DNA from: Flavobacterium glycines
GTDB taxonomy: Bacteria > Bacteroidota > Bacteroidia > Flavobacteriales > Flavobacteriaceae
DNA length: 64,000 nucleotides
Assembly: GCF_900100165.1 (NCBI RefSeq)
Contig: NZ_FNEO01000001.1
Span: 1,860,001 to 1,924,000 of the forward strand
Direction: 5' to 3'
Both the position numbers and the translations under genes were made by a program. Shown here one piece after another: positions 23,641 to 34,400 of this stretch. Within the stretch, counting starts at the first letter, position 1. Every line of letters begins with the position of its first letter. The notes below the pieces were generated by a model. The model searched no databases, was not told where the DNA came from, and saw only the letters and a list, made by a program, of their open reading frames with translations.

Positions 23641-24481
23641 ATTGATTTTTAGAAAGTTTTGCTTTGTCGGTAAATTTATTTATTTCAATTTTCGCATCGC
23701 CATACAATTCGGTTTCTGATTTTTCACTGGCATTAATAATGATTTCTTTTTTAGGATTAATGCTGTTTTTGCTTTGTCCTTCAGCAATCAGTACTATAGA
23801 ATTTATGGTTAATTTATTTGCTTCCAGAACCGAATTGTTTTCTAATCTAATCAAGCCGCTGTTAGCTTCTCCTTCAATTTTAGCTTTTGTTTTTTGATAG
23901 AGGTCTATAATTATTTCATCAGTAGTGATTAAGGATTTTAAATCGGCTCCTTTAGTTAATGCTATTTTAGTTTTTTCGCTTTTAAGATTCAATTCTATTT
24001 TTGAATTGCCATCTGCTTCTAATGCAAAGTTTTTGTTGTTAGCATTCATGAATATTTTAGAATCATCAGCTGTTTTGACAATAAGATTGTCGCCAAGGAT
24101 TTCCTGAATAGCTGTTATTTCGGAATCATTTTTTGAAATAATAGTGTTTAATTCAGAAGTATAAGTAACTTTTACTTTTAAAGATTTGTGTTTTATTATT
24201 TTTTTAGAAGTCGAAATATGCAGTACGTTATCAGTAACTTCAATGTCGATTATATCGATTAAATTGTCATCGGCTTCTATTTTAATTTCAGGAAATTCTC
24301 CTCTTTCTAAGGAAACCTGAATGTTGTCTTCTACTTCAATTGCACTGAAGTTTTTTATGTTTTTATTTTTTGTTGTTATTGTTTTTGAACCGCTTATTTT
24401 TTCTTTCTTCTGTGCTAAAATAATTGTGGTTGATAAAAAGACTAAAAGTAGAATGGTAATTTTTTGCATGGTCATTTTCAT
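23639..24481 (-). CDS. Secreted head GIN domain protein (DUF2807)
   Basis: 280 aa. Signal peptide MKMTMQKITILLLVFLSTTIILA with cleavage before QKKE. The rest is the DUF2807 'head GIN' fold, a right-handed beta-helix-like repeat: NFSAIEVEDNIQVSLERGEF, IKIEADDNLIDIIDIE, then strand repeats through residue 260. It lacks the lipoprotein cysteine of its upstream paralogue. Last gene of the five-gene PadR/PspC operon. Proteins of this family are surface or periplasmic; the ligand is unknown. Confidence 0.85.
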   Translation of the reverse strand: MKMTMQKITILLLVFLSTTIILAQKKEKISGSKTITTKNKNIKNFSAIEVEDNIQVSLERGEFPEIKIEADDNLIDIIDIEVTDNVLHISTSKKIIKHKSLKVKVTYTSELNTIISKNDSEITAIQEILGDNLIVKTADDSKIFMNANNKNFALEADGNSKIELNLKSEKTKIALTKGADLKSLITTDEIIIDLYQKTKAKIEGEANSGLIRLENNSVLEANKLTINSIVLIAEGQSKNSINPKKEIIINASEKSETELYGDAKIEINKFTDKAKLSKNQ

Positions 24482-24554
24482 TTAGGTTATATACAAATAT
24501 AAAAAAATCACCCACTTATAATGGGCGATTCTTGTTTTTTAATCAGAATTTTAA

Positions 24555-25283
24555 TTAATCTTCGCTGATGTCTCCTCCTGAACTTGTTGTTTTTTCAATG
24601 TGTTTAGGATTGTTATTGTATTCAATTTTCCCACCGCTACTGGCTTCTGCCTTTAAGCTGACAATAGGGTGAATGTTTATTTTTGAACCACTTGAAGATT
24701 CGGCTGTAATGTTGTTTGCCAGTAAATCTTCAGCATTTATTTTACTCGCACTGGTAGCTTCGGTGTCTAAGTGGAGCGCCATTCCTTTAATTTCAATTTT
24801 GCTGGCACTAATACTGCTTGCTTTTATATTGTCAATGGATAGTTGCGCCTCAATTTTTGCTGCACTCGAAGTGTTTAAGCTAATATTTTCTCCTTTTAAA
24901 GTGTTTTTGGTCTTTATTGATGAGGCGCTATTAGCTGTAAGTTCTTCGATAACAGGAGCGGTTATAAAAACTTTTTGTCCATGCTGACTACTGAAATTTC
25001 CGTTTTTTCGACTAATAATCAGTACTCCATTTCTAACTTCGGTAATAATACTATTCTGAAGATTATCATCGGCTTCAACCAGCACTTTTGTTCTGTCTGC
25101 TTGTTCAACTATTACTTCTATGGCGCTGCTTACTTCAATACGGTTAAAGTTTTCTGAAATATTTCTTTTTTCAGTAATGATATTTCCATTTCCATTAATT
25201 GAATGATGATGGTGTTGATTATTACAGGAAACCAGTGTTACTGCAACAAAAGCAATCAGACTGTTTTTTAAAGATACTAACAT
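24555..25283 (-). CDS. Head GIN domain lipoprotein (DUF2807)
   Basis: 242 aa. A lipoprotein signal ends in VTLVSC with the lipid-carrying Cys at residue 20, followed by NNQHHHHS. The His-rich stretch directly after the acyl site may bind metal (inference). The DUF2807 body (about 45-230) has repeated strands with alternating Ser/Ala/Lys (ASSISASKIEIKG, EASSGGKIEYN). Its start is 2 bp from the PspC gene stop, showing co-translation. Paralogous to the next gene downstream. Confidence 0.87.
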   Translation of the reverse strand: MLVSLKNSLIAFVAVTLVSCNNQHHHHSINGNGNIITEKRNISENFNRIEVSSAIEVIVEQADRTKVLVEADDNLQNSIITEVRNGVLIISRKNGNFSSQHGQKVFITAPVIEELTANSASSIKTKNTLKGENISLNTSSAAKIEAQLSIDNIKASSISASKIEIKGMALHLDTEATSASKINAEDLLANNITAESSSGSKINIHPIVSLKAEASSGGKIEYNNNPKHIEKTTSSGGDISED

Positions 25284-25285
25284 AA

Positions 25286-26977
25286 TTAATTGGTTTTAAT
25301 GATGATACCGTCTTTGCCAATTTTTAATTCTTCGATGTGTGTTTTAGAATTTACTATAGTATCCGTTTTTTGATTTTCGGATGTATTTTCATCGTCCGCG
25401 TTTTCATCTCCCTGACAATTTAAACAATTGGCTTCTGATTGACCTATTTTGTAAACAGGTTCGAAAGCATCATAATTTAAATCAAAAAAGTCATCATCTG
25501 AATGATCATAATCCTGAACGGATTCATCCACTTTGAAAATAGTGCCTTCGATTAGAAACAGGGTAATTTCTATTTTCTGATTTCTGAATTTGTTTTTTAA
25601 ATCAGATAATAAATAGTTGTCAAAAACAAGCTGATTTCCAGTGATTTTGTATTGGTAGCGAATTTTTTCAGCATTTTTTCTGGCTTCAGAAAATGATTTT
25701 CCTTTAGCTTCTTTTTCAATTTGGATATAACTGTAATTTTCGTTTGATTTTTTTATTCTAAAGCGTACATCATTGGAATATATAATGTCGTTTTCGGTTG
25801 AATCAGTTGTAATTTTAAATTCGGCACGGTCATAAATATCTCTGGCAAAGTAATCGTTGTACCTGAATTTAATTAATAAAGTATCTTTTAATGGGATATT
25901 TAATGTTTCTTTTTTAACCACACGACCATCCATGGCAAAGGCTGAGGCCTGTTTTATTCCTAAAGCTGTGACTAAGGCAATAGCCATAATCCAAAGTGCA
26001 ATTAATGTATATTTGGCTATTGAACCAATTGATTTGGTATTTGGAGCTAGTAGTTTAAAACCTAATATAGTCAGGAAAAAGAAAGGGATTCCAACGGCAA
26101 AAAACATCAGCAAACCTAAAACCCAAAAGGGATAATCTGTAAAATTTCCTGTTTCAATAAAACCTTCCCATGGAAAATCAACAAATGTATTTGTGCCTAA
26201 AGTGAAAACCCCAATTAGCAAAATAGTCAAAGTAGACAGTCCTGCTATTATTAGTAAAACTCCAAGAAATTTAGCTAGAATTCCTAAAACGCTCAGGATG
26301 AAATTCCCTAATGAATTTCCAACTTTGTTGGCTCCTTTTTTTATCTGATTGCCATATTTGTCATAATCCGCATTTTTTATTTTTTCAGAAACGGTTTCGA
26401 ATTCTTCTCTTACTTTTTTTTCAATATTCGAAATATTAACCGGTTCTCCGGTCATTTCCAGTTTTTCTGAGGTAGTACGGGCTTCAGGAGTTACGATCCA
26501 AAGAATAATATAAGCAATTATTCCTGTTCCGAAACCTGCAAAAATCAAGAGTACTAACACAATTCGAATCCAAACTACATCAATTCCAAAATAATGTCCA
26601 AGACCTGATGCTACGCCACCAATCATTCCTTTGTCGCTATCGCGATACAGTTTTTTTGTTCTGTAATTGATAGTGTTTCCTTGTTGTTGATTTTCAAAGC
26701 TTTTAGGCTCGTCTTCAATGATGTAATCTTCGGGTTGGCCCATGATGGAGATGATCTCATCAACTTCTTTCAACCCTACTACATGTTTTTCGCTTATTTG
26801 TTTTTCATTCAGCAATTCGGCAATTCTCATTTCGATATCTTTAATAATCTCATCCTGACCAGACGAATTATTAAGTGAGCGTTTGATTGCGTCAAAATAG
26901 CGGGATAATTTTTGGTATGCATCTTCGTCAATGTGAAAAAACATACCGCCTAGATTTATGTTTACAGTTTTATTCAT
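25286..26977 (-). CDS. PspC domain-containing membrane protein
   Basis: 563 aa inner-membrane protein. An N-terminal cytosolic segment (1-105) has a conserved MNKTVNINLGGMFFHIDEDA start. The PspC domain (about 110-170) reads YRDSDKGMIGGVASGLGHYF then GIDVVWIRIVLVLLIFAGFG. Four further helices follow around 225-350, then a periplasmic C-terminal region with a CLNC motif near residue 518. PspC is part of phage-shock-type envelope stress responses. The gene overlaps padR by 4 bp, so the regulator and this sensor-like protein are translated together. Confidence 0.92.
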   Translation of the reverse strand: MNKTVNINLGGMFFHIDEDAYQKLSRYFDAIKRSLNNSSGQDEIIKDIEMRIAELLNEKQISEKHVVGLKEVDEIISIMGQPEDYIIEDEPKSFENQQQGNTINYRTKKLYRDSDKGMIGGVASGLGHYFGIDVVWIRIVLVLLIFAGFGTGIIAYIILWIVTPEARTTSEKLEMTGEPVNISNIEKKVREEFETVSEKIKNADYDKYGNQIKKGANKVGNSLGNFILSVLGILAKFLGVLLIIAGLSTLTILLIGVFTLGTNTFVDFPWEGFIETGNFTDYPFWVLGLLMFFAVGIPFFFLTILGFKLLAPNTKSIGSIAKYTLIALWIMAIALVTALGIKQASAFAMDGRVVKKETLNIPLKDTLLIKFRYNDYFARDIYDRAEFKITTDSTENDIIYSNDVRFRIKKSNENYSYIQIEKEAKGKSFSEARKNAEKIRYQYKITGNQLVFDNYLLSDLKNKFRNQKIEITLFLIEGTIFKVDESVQDYDHSDDDFFDLNYDAFEPVYKIGQSEANCLNCQGDENADDENTSENQKTDTIVNSKTHIEELKIGKDGIIIKTN

Positions 26978-27312
26978 GACTCTGTTGTTTGGTTTGTGAT
27001 TAGATTTACGGCATTAGACAATTCGGTCCAGGTGCCATTAAGTTCGTTTAAGAAAGTTTGTCCATCGTCGGTTAAACCATAATATTTTCTGGGTGGTCCC
27101 GAAGTAGATTCTTCCCATCGATAGGTGAGTAATCCATCATTTTTTAATCGTGTGAGCAAAGGGTAAATGGTCCCTTCTACGACTAATAATTTTGCGTTTT
27201 TTAATGTTTCTAATATTTCGGATGTATAGGCATCTTGTTTTTTTAATACAGATAAGATGCAAAACTCGAGAACACCTTTACGCATCTGGGCTTTTGTGTT
27301 TTCAATGTTCAT
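26974..27312 (-). CDS. PadR family transcriptional regulator
   Basis: 112 aa, single winged-helix domain. Motifs: RKGVLEFCILSVLKKQDAYT, VVEGTIYPLLTRLKNDGLLT (recognition helix region) and WEESTSGPPRKYYGLTDDG (wing). It is likely the local repressor of the DUF4870-padR-PspC-GIN operon, since it sits inside it and overlaps the PspC gene. Its effector is unknown. Confidence 0.94.
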   Translation of the reverse strand: MNIENTKAQMRKGVLEFCILSVLKKQDAYTSEILETLKNAKLLVVEGTIYPLLTRLKNDGLLTYRWEESTSGPPRKYYGLTDDGQTFLNELNGTWTELSNAVNLITNQTTES

Positions 27313-27325
27313 GATTGAGATGTTT

Positions 27326-27781
27326 TTACTTAATAAAGTTTATCGTTAAAGGATAATTGTATTTCTCACCGTTTGAAGCGTTAATAGCAGCAATGATAAT
27401 CAGAAAAAATTCTACTATTTTTAAAATAAAGAACAGTAATACACTGATAATTCCTATGGTGATGATGCTAACATTATCAGCATAATTTATTTTATTCCAA
27501 AAGAACTCGTGATTGTTTAGGAATTCAGTCCAGTCCATACTGCTAAAAATAGCCGTTGAGAATGCCGGTATGGCAATCAGGACAAAGATTAATGAATAGA
27601 TTAATAAACTAAGTTGAAAGTTGATTATTTGCTTTCCATTATGGTCGATTAATTCCGATTTTTCTTTTTTACTGCTCCAAATGATAATTGGGAAAATAAA
27701 ATTTCCAAACGGAATAAAGTACTGTAAAAGAGCGCTTAGATGGGTTAAGGCTGCTATGGTTTTGTCATTTTTGGTTTCCAT
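27326..27781 (-). CDS. DUF4870 domain-containing membrane protein
   Basis: 151 aa from the ATG at 27781. A DUF4870 (Tic20-like) membrane protein with four hydrophobic helices; the start METKNDKTIAALTHLSALL and HNGKQIINFQLSLLIY are typical. A longer frame begins at 27811, but the -7 box TATATTTG overlaps that ATG, so the shorter start is chosen. First gene of the operon, 13 bp before padR. Function unknown; such proteins often accompany PspC. Confidence 0.85.
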   Translation of the reverse strand: METKNDKTIAALTHLSALLQYFIPFGNFIFPIIIWSSKKEKSELIDHNGKQIINFQLSLLIYSLIFVLIAIPAFSTAIFSSMDWTEFLNNHEFFWNKINYADNVSIITIGIISVLLFFILKIVEFFLIIIAAINASNGEKYNYPLTINFIK

Positions 27782-27808
27782 ACTTATAGGTTCTAGTAAT
27801 TTCTTATA

Positions 27809-27816
27809 CAAATATA
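27809..27816 (-). promoter_or_regulatory. -7 element TATATTTG of the DUF4870-padR-PspC operon
   Basis: Perfect TAnnTTTG on the minus strand, 28 bp before the ATG at 27781. No TTG is found at the ideal -33 distance. Confidence 0.5.
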
Positions 27817-27930
27817 TGTCTTAAAACAGGTATTATGTATTACAAAGTACTTATAATTAACATAAAATTAACATTTTTGTATTTTTCAGAACTAACTAAA
27901 TATTTTGTATATTGGTTTAAAACCAAGACA

Positions 27931-28383
27931 ATGAAACTCACTGTAACTAATCTTAACCGATTTTTATTTTTTAAATTACCATCAGCTTTTATTTGTGGGG
28001 TAAGGGTAACAGAAATAACATTAGAAAAATGTGTGGTATCAGTAAAACATAGATGGATTAATCAAAATCCGTTTCAATCAATGTATTTTGCGGTTCAGGC
28101 TATGGCGGCAGAGTTAACAACAGGAGCTCTGGTTATGTTGTATATTCAGGAAAGTCATCACAATATAGGAATGTTAGTTGCCAGTAATAAAAGTGTCTTT
28201 TCTAAGAAAGCAACAGGGCGAATTACTTTTATTTGCCAAAATGTAAATCCAATAAAAACAGCAATTAAAAATACAATTGAAACCGGAGAGGGACAAACCT
28301 TTTGGTTAAAATCTATTGGAACTAATGAAAAAGGGGAACAGGTTTCGGAAATGGATTTTGAATGGACTATTAAGCTGAAATAA
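27931..28383 (+). CDS. DUF4442 domain-containing protein (hotdog-fold thioesterase-like)
   Basis: 150 aa from the ATG at 27931. It belongs to DUF4442, a hotdog-fold family related to acyl-CoA thioesterases: FKLPSAFICGVRVTEITLEK, HRWINQNPFQSMYFAVQAMA and AAELTTGALVML. The in-frame ATG at 27835 would add 32 hydrophobic residues and precede the putative -7 box (TATTTTG at 27901), so it is rejected. Transcribed divergently from the DUF4870 operon. Substrate unknown. Confidence 0.85.
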   Translation: MKLTVTNLNRFLFFKLPSAFICGVRVTEITLEKCVVSVKHRWINQNPFQSMYFAVQAMAAELTTGALVMLYIQESHHNIGMLVASNKSVFSKKATGRITFICQNVNPIKTAIKNTIETGEGQTFWLKSIGTNEKGEQVSEMDFEWTIKLK

Positions 28384-28385
28384 AT

Positions 28386-28423
28386 AAGAAACACTTCCAT
28401 AAAAAAATATGGAAGTATTTCTT
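28386..28423. terminator. Terminator hairpin between DUF4442 and the 3069-aa protein genes
   Basis: AAGAAACACTTCCATA and TATGGAAGTATTTCTT pair (one mismatch) around six A, between two convergent genes. Confidence 0.75.
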
Positions 28424-28444
28424 GGTTTAGGGTTTGGTTTACTG

Positions 28445-31400
28445 TTATTTGATAATTATTTTTTGGCTGAATTCCCCTTTATCTGTTTTAATCAAAACAA
28501 TATAGACTGCAGAGCTTAGATTGTTAATTGGAATTTGGATAAAGTTTTGCTTCTCATCATCGATTTTCCACTTGCCAATATTTTGTTTAGGAATATTGAA
28601 TAAAGAAACGGATTCGATGTTCACATCGTAAAAATTGTTTTTAATATTCAACATGTGATTATCATTAGTATAATAACAAATGATACCGTTGTTAATGTTT
28701 GTTTCGTTGATACTGTAAGTTTTGTTTACAAATTGTAAAGAGAATCGATTATTATATTCGCCAGGCGCTAATGAAATTTCAAAATTGGCTTTTCTTAAAT
28801 CATAATAAATTCTGTTTGTGTTGTCATAAACATAAATATCAAGGTTGTTAGGAATATTTTCTAAGGCATCAATTTTTATAGTTGATTTTCCTTCATTGGT
28901 AATTTTTAGCCCAAATGGAATAATTTGTTCACGATCAAAATTTGGAATTCCCTGAATGATAAAAGGAAGGTTTTCTAATTCCCAATACATGTCATTATCT
29001 TTAACTTCTATCATTTTTGCATCGTATCCAAAATCAAATTGATTGGTTGTATTTGGGTCGGTACCCACCAGAATTTGTCTGTGATTACCAATTGGAGAAT
29101 CAAATCCTAATCTGATTTTCATTCGTTTATCAATAGTTTCTTTAGCAGCAAAGGAATTTTTATCATTAGCCGTTTTCATAAAAATAGAATTTCCTGAAGA
29201 CTCTCTTACAAAGGCACGTTGACTATTTTTAAAAGTGAATGTTCCTCCTTGGACATTGTTTGTTGAGGAGGCATTTATAAAGAAAGCTTGTCCTATAGGA
29301 ATATAACGTTGTGGGATTTTGGATCCTGTAGCTCCATTGTTAACATTCAGAGGATCGTTTGCAATTGCGGCGACACCTCCGGTTAAGGTATAGGTTGCAT
29401 AGCCTCCCTCGTATTGCGCCAGAATGTGGTTATTTGACAAACCAAAGTGATCCCAGAAATACAATGCCCCGCCAAAAGTATTAGTTGTTCCTCTGCAACC
29501 TGTGCAATCTTTTAGATTGTCTTTTATAAATTCATCGGCATCTAAGACACTTGGATAGGGGTTTCCTATTAGATATGTTTGTTGTAAAGCGATGAATTTA
29601 TTAATAGTTCCTGAATTTGGTTTTCCTGTGAATACATAATTTTGAGTGTCATTTATAGGAGCAGTTCCTCCGCTTCCTTTCATGCTAAAGCCATCAGCAA
29701 CAGCAATTAAGCCTGTGCTGGATTTATATTGCCATTGGTAGTAATTATCCCAATTTGAATTTGAAGCAGGGGTAAGCGAACTATAAGTCCAAATCCATCT
29801 GTTGCTAATTTTAATAGGTATGGAAAGTGGTCCATCGGCAAAATTGGCTCCGTCACCAAAGTTTATGTTTTTTGGGTTTGAGCTATCAGTTCCATCTCTT
29901 AAAATAGAAGTCATTGAGTATGACGAATTATTCGCTGCTCCTCTATTACTTACAGGCGAAGACCAATAGTTATAATTAAAACTGTTTTGTTTGCCTTGTT
30001 GGTCTATTTCAATATAACCTGTACTGCTTTCCTCAAAAATACTTTCGCTAAATTGGGTAGTGCTGTAACGTTTTTGAACCAATTGCGATTCGCCTACCAA
30101 ATCAATTTTACCATCTAATTTTAGATATTGAGTAATCCATAGTCCATGTCCGGGATTGTTTTCGTCTTGAATTCCTGAGTTGGTAATAATTAGTTCATTA
30201 GACATTACAATTAGACCAAGTAATGTTAAATCCTGAGTATTTGAAGTAACTTTATGATTAATTTTTACAATATTCCAATTGATTGGTTGATTATTTATTC
30301 CAAGACTATTAGGAACATTCCAAACATCATAATTAGTCCAGGTGTTGTCAGTATTCCAAGTTTGGTTAGAAACTCTTGAAGTATAAGGAATAGGAGCTGT
30401 TTGTTGTTGACTTGAATTGATGTTACGCAATCTTCCGCTCACTCCTTTGTAGGCAACTAAATTTCCACAATTAGTTGTCATTCGGTAGTATCCCAGAAGA
30501 TCACTCCATAACAAAGGATTATCTTCAATTCCGTTGTTGTCGTTGTCAGCACCGGAAATTCTTAAAGGTATTACAACTCCTCCCACATCAGTTCCTGAGA
30601 TGTCAATTTCCTGATTCATCATTTGTCTTATTTGTTCCACTCCTAAAGTTTTATTCCAAATTTTAACTTCGTCAATCCAGCCATGGAAATAATTAGTCGG
30701 CGTATTTGTTGAAGATTGATTCATAGCACCTAAGAGAGCTTCGATAGTAGTTGCTGTTGCAACCGGAGCAGAACCATTTTTAGAAGCTAATTCTAAACCG
30801 TCAACATAAAGTTTGTAAGTTGCACCATCAAAAGTAGCTGCCAAATGATACCATCTGTCGGTTCCAATAACGTTAGTTCCTGATGTAATAGAATTGGCTC
30901 CTGAAGCATTGAACCAATTAAATTGGACTTGCCCATCCACAATACTTAAATCATAACCCTTAGTGTTATCTCCGGCATCTTTTCTGGAGAAAACAGTTCG
31001 GATTCCATTGACAGAGTTTGGTTTTACCCAAAATTCAATACTGAAATTAGTATTTAGGTTGTAATTGTCTTTAAAAGAAACATAATCGTTATTTCCATCA
31101 AAATCTACTGATTTACAATCTATAAATGTAATAGCGGTTTCATCGAAACAACCATTTGAAAGTGTCCATCTTACCACATACGTTCCCGGATCGGCGGTGA
31201 AAATTGCATCCGGGTCGGTGGCACTGGAAAAAGTAGCCGAGTTTCCACATGAGGAAGAGGTAGCGCTGGTAATAGTCCAGGTTCCGGTAATTCCGGTTCC
31301 GGGATAATCAGTATCCCCGGCTGTGGTATTTGGAACTACATACAAATTACTTTTCCATGCTCCTTTATTATAGTTGGTTACCGCTGATTTAGTGTTGTCG

Positions 31401-34400
31401 TAAGCATTTAATTTGATGCTGTTTTCTCCGCAATTACTGGCAAGAGGGGCATAATCTTCTCCGGAATAAGCTAAGCTTGTATTAATATTTACAAAGCTGG
31501 TTCCCGAACTATTATCAGTTCTGCAACCATTAACTAAAGTAGTAACTCCATATTCTCTTATTCCAGGAGTTTGAGGAGTTACAGTTGCAGTAGTTCCTCT
31601 GGCAATTACATTTCCATCTTCATCAGTCCATTCTAATTCGTCATCTACTGTAGCGAATGCAAAACCAACGTCGTCAATTGCCCATCCGCTTCCTACGTTA
31701 AAAGTTTGGGTGTTTGAACAATTATTTGAGGAATGTTTTGGAAAAGTTACATTATTGCAAGTACCGCCACTTGGTCCGGAATTGAAAGTAAATCTAACGC
31801 GTAATCCTGCAAGACCTGCGTAAGGACCTAAATTTATTGAAGTATAACGAAAAGCATCGGCTACAGCATATTGTTTAGTACAGTTGGATCCTTTATAAGC
31901 ATGAACACCTGTGGTATGACCGGCAGTAAAAATATCATTTTGCATGGTGTTAAGTGTCACAGTATAAGTGTTTCCTGCATCAAAAGATAATTCAATTTTA
32001 CCAAATCCTCCATTACAGAAATAATAGGCAGTATAGAATGTCATTATTGCTTCACTGGAAGTCATTCCGATGGTACTGAACACAGGTGTTTCCAGAGTAG
32101 TCACTCTGTTCGCTTCAGCGGCGTGAGCAATAGCAAATTTTGTATTGTCTGAAGTATCGTAATTAATGCCACTAAATGTTGTATTAGGATTAGTATTTGA
32201 ATTGGTTTCTTTCCAGGTAGGTTCAGTATTGTTATTACCACTGGCTGGGAAGAATCCGTCTAATCCGTCCACACGCCATCCATCTGGTTGGGCATAATTA
32301 AATTTACCCCCTTTTCCAAATTGCCCTTCGGGTTGGTCATAAAAACTCTCAGCATTTATAGTTACAGAGTTTCCAAGACAAATATCCAAAGCCGAATGGT
32401 TAATGATAATAGGTGGCTGATCCGGAGGCAAAAATCGGGCATAGGCTTCTGCGGATGTTTTTATTATGGTCGGATTGTCTGCATCGGTAATTCTTAACCG
32501 CACAAAAGTATCACTTGTTAATCCTGTCAAGGTATAGCTTAGTAAACCGGCTGTGTTAGGTATCGTAATCCAAGTTTCCCCATTGTCATTTGAGTATTCC
32601 CAATTTAAAACATGTGAGGCTTGTAAATTATAGGTGCCAATGGCCTGTAATGTAAATTGGATGTCTTTTGGAACTGTAATTCCACCAGGACAGGCTGTAA
32701 CTTCAATTAAGGAACTTGGCGGTTGGGGATTATCAGGAATAGGATTTACAATTACACCTGTTAAATAGGTAAATAGGTTTTTTGGAGGTTCAACTGTTAT
32801 AGTTGCTGTACAGCTATTTGAATTTCCGTTAACATCGACTGCAGTTAATGTAGTAATTGCGGTATAAATAGTAGGTGAATCAGCAAATATATTAGGAAAT
32901 ACATTTAACGAAGCAATTCCGCAGGCATCATTGGAACCATTGTCAACATCAGATGTTTTGATTGTAGCGACTCTGGTAATTGGATCAATCACTACAATAT
33001 AGTTTTTGCAAATCATCGTTGGAGGTGTATTATCCACTACAGTTACAATGGCATTACAACTGCTGCTGTTTCCGCCATTATCAGATACAGTAAAAATTAC
33101 ATTGTTAGGGCCAACATTACTGCAGTTGAATGAATTGGGTGAAACGGTCATACTGGCAATTCCGCAATTGTCAGATGAACCATTATCTAAATTCAAAGCA
33201 GATATAGTTACAGTTCCATTAGAACTCAAATAAGCAGTGTAATTTTTACAAACTGCTGTTGGAGGAGTATTATCTATTGCGCTAACTTTAAAAGTACAGG
33301 CGCTTGTTTTATTGGCAGCATCTTTAGCAGTTAGTGTAATAGTGGTCGTTGCAGTAGAAATTAAGGTACCGGGGGCTGGGGTTTGTGTTATTGTTAAATT
33401 AGTATCACAATTATCCGAAGTTGTGGCTAATGAAGTATAATCTTGTAAAACAAATTGACAGTTAGCATTAAAATTAACATTTTGATCTCCCGGGCAAGTT
33501 ATTGATGGATTTTCATTGTCAATAACGGTGATAATTTGATTACAGGAAGCAGTCAATCCGGCGTTGTCGGTTACCGTCCAGGTTATGGTTGTGTTACCAA
33601 TGGGGAATTGATAAGTTGCAGTATCAATGGTAATACCAGCTACCTTAGCAACAACAGAGGCAACCGTACAATTATCAGATGTTGTTGGAGTACCTGTACT
33701 TACAGTTGTGTAACAATCTCCGGTTCCGTTAGCATTGGTATTTGCTGTTTTATTTGTTGGACAAACAATAGTTGGAGGTATATTATCTATGATATTAACT
33801 ATTTGGTTTGCTGTTGCCGTATTTCCCGAACTATCAGTTACCGTCCAAATTACTGTAGTACTTCCTAATGGATAAGTTGTCGAAGGATGATTGTTTGTTA
33901 TTGAAGTTACTGAGCAATTGTCAGCTGTTACAGGTGTTCCTAAATTTACTCCTGTTGCTGTACATGCTGTATTTGTGTTTACAGTTATATTTGATGGAGC
34001 AGTTATTGTTGGTTTAATATTATCGTTTACTGTTATTGTTTTAGAACCTGTAATTGTATTTCCGGCAGCATCAGTAACGGTATAATTGATTGTTGTTATC
34101 CCTTTGTTAAAGGTATAGGTTCCAACTTGTCCAGGAGTAAAAGTTTTAGTTGTGGCGCCACTCAAGGTGTAAGCAATTGTAGCCCCAGAACAATTATCTG
34201 AGAAAATAGCATTAGTCACAATAACTGAAGCTGTACAAACTCCTGAATTAGTAAAAGCATTTTGATCGGTTCCGGGAGTTAATGAAGGATTTGTGGTATC
34301 TTTAGCAGTAATCACTACAATTTTAGAATCAGTGTTTCCGGCAGCATCCGTAGCAGTCACGGTTACATTGATTGTTCCGTCATGAATGGCAGCCTGAGTA

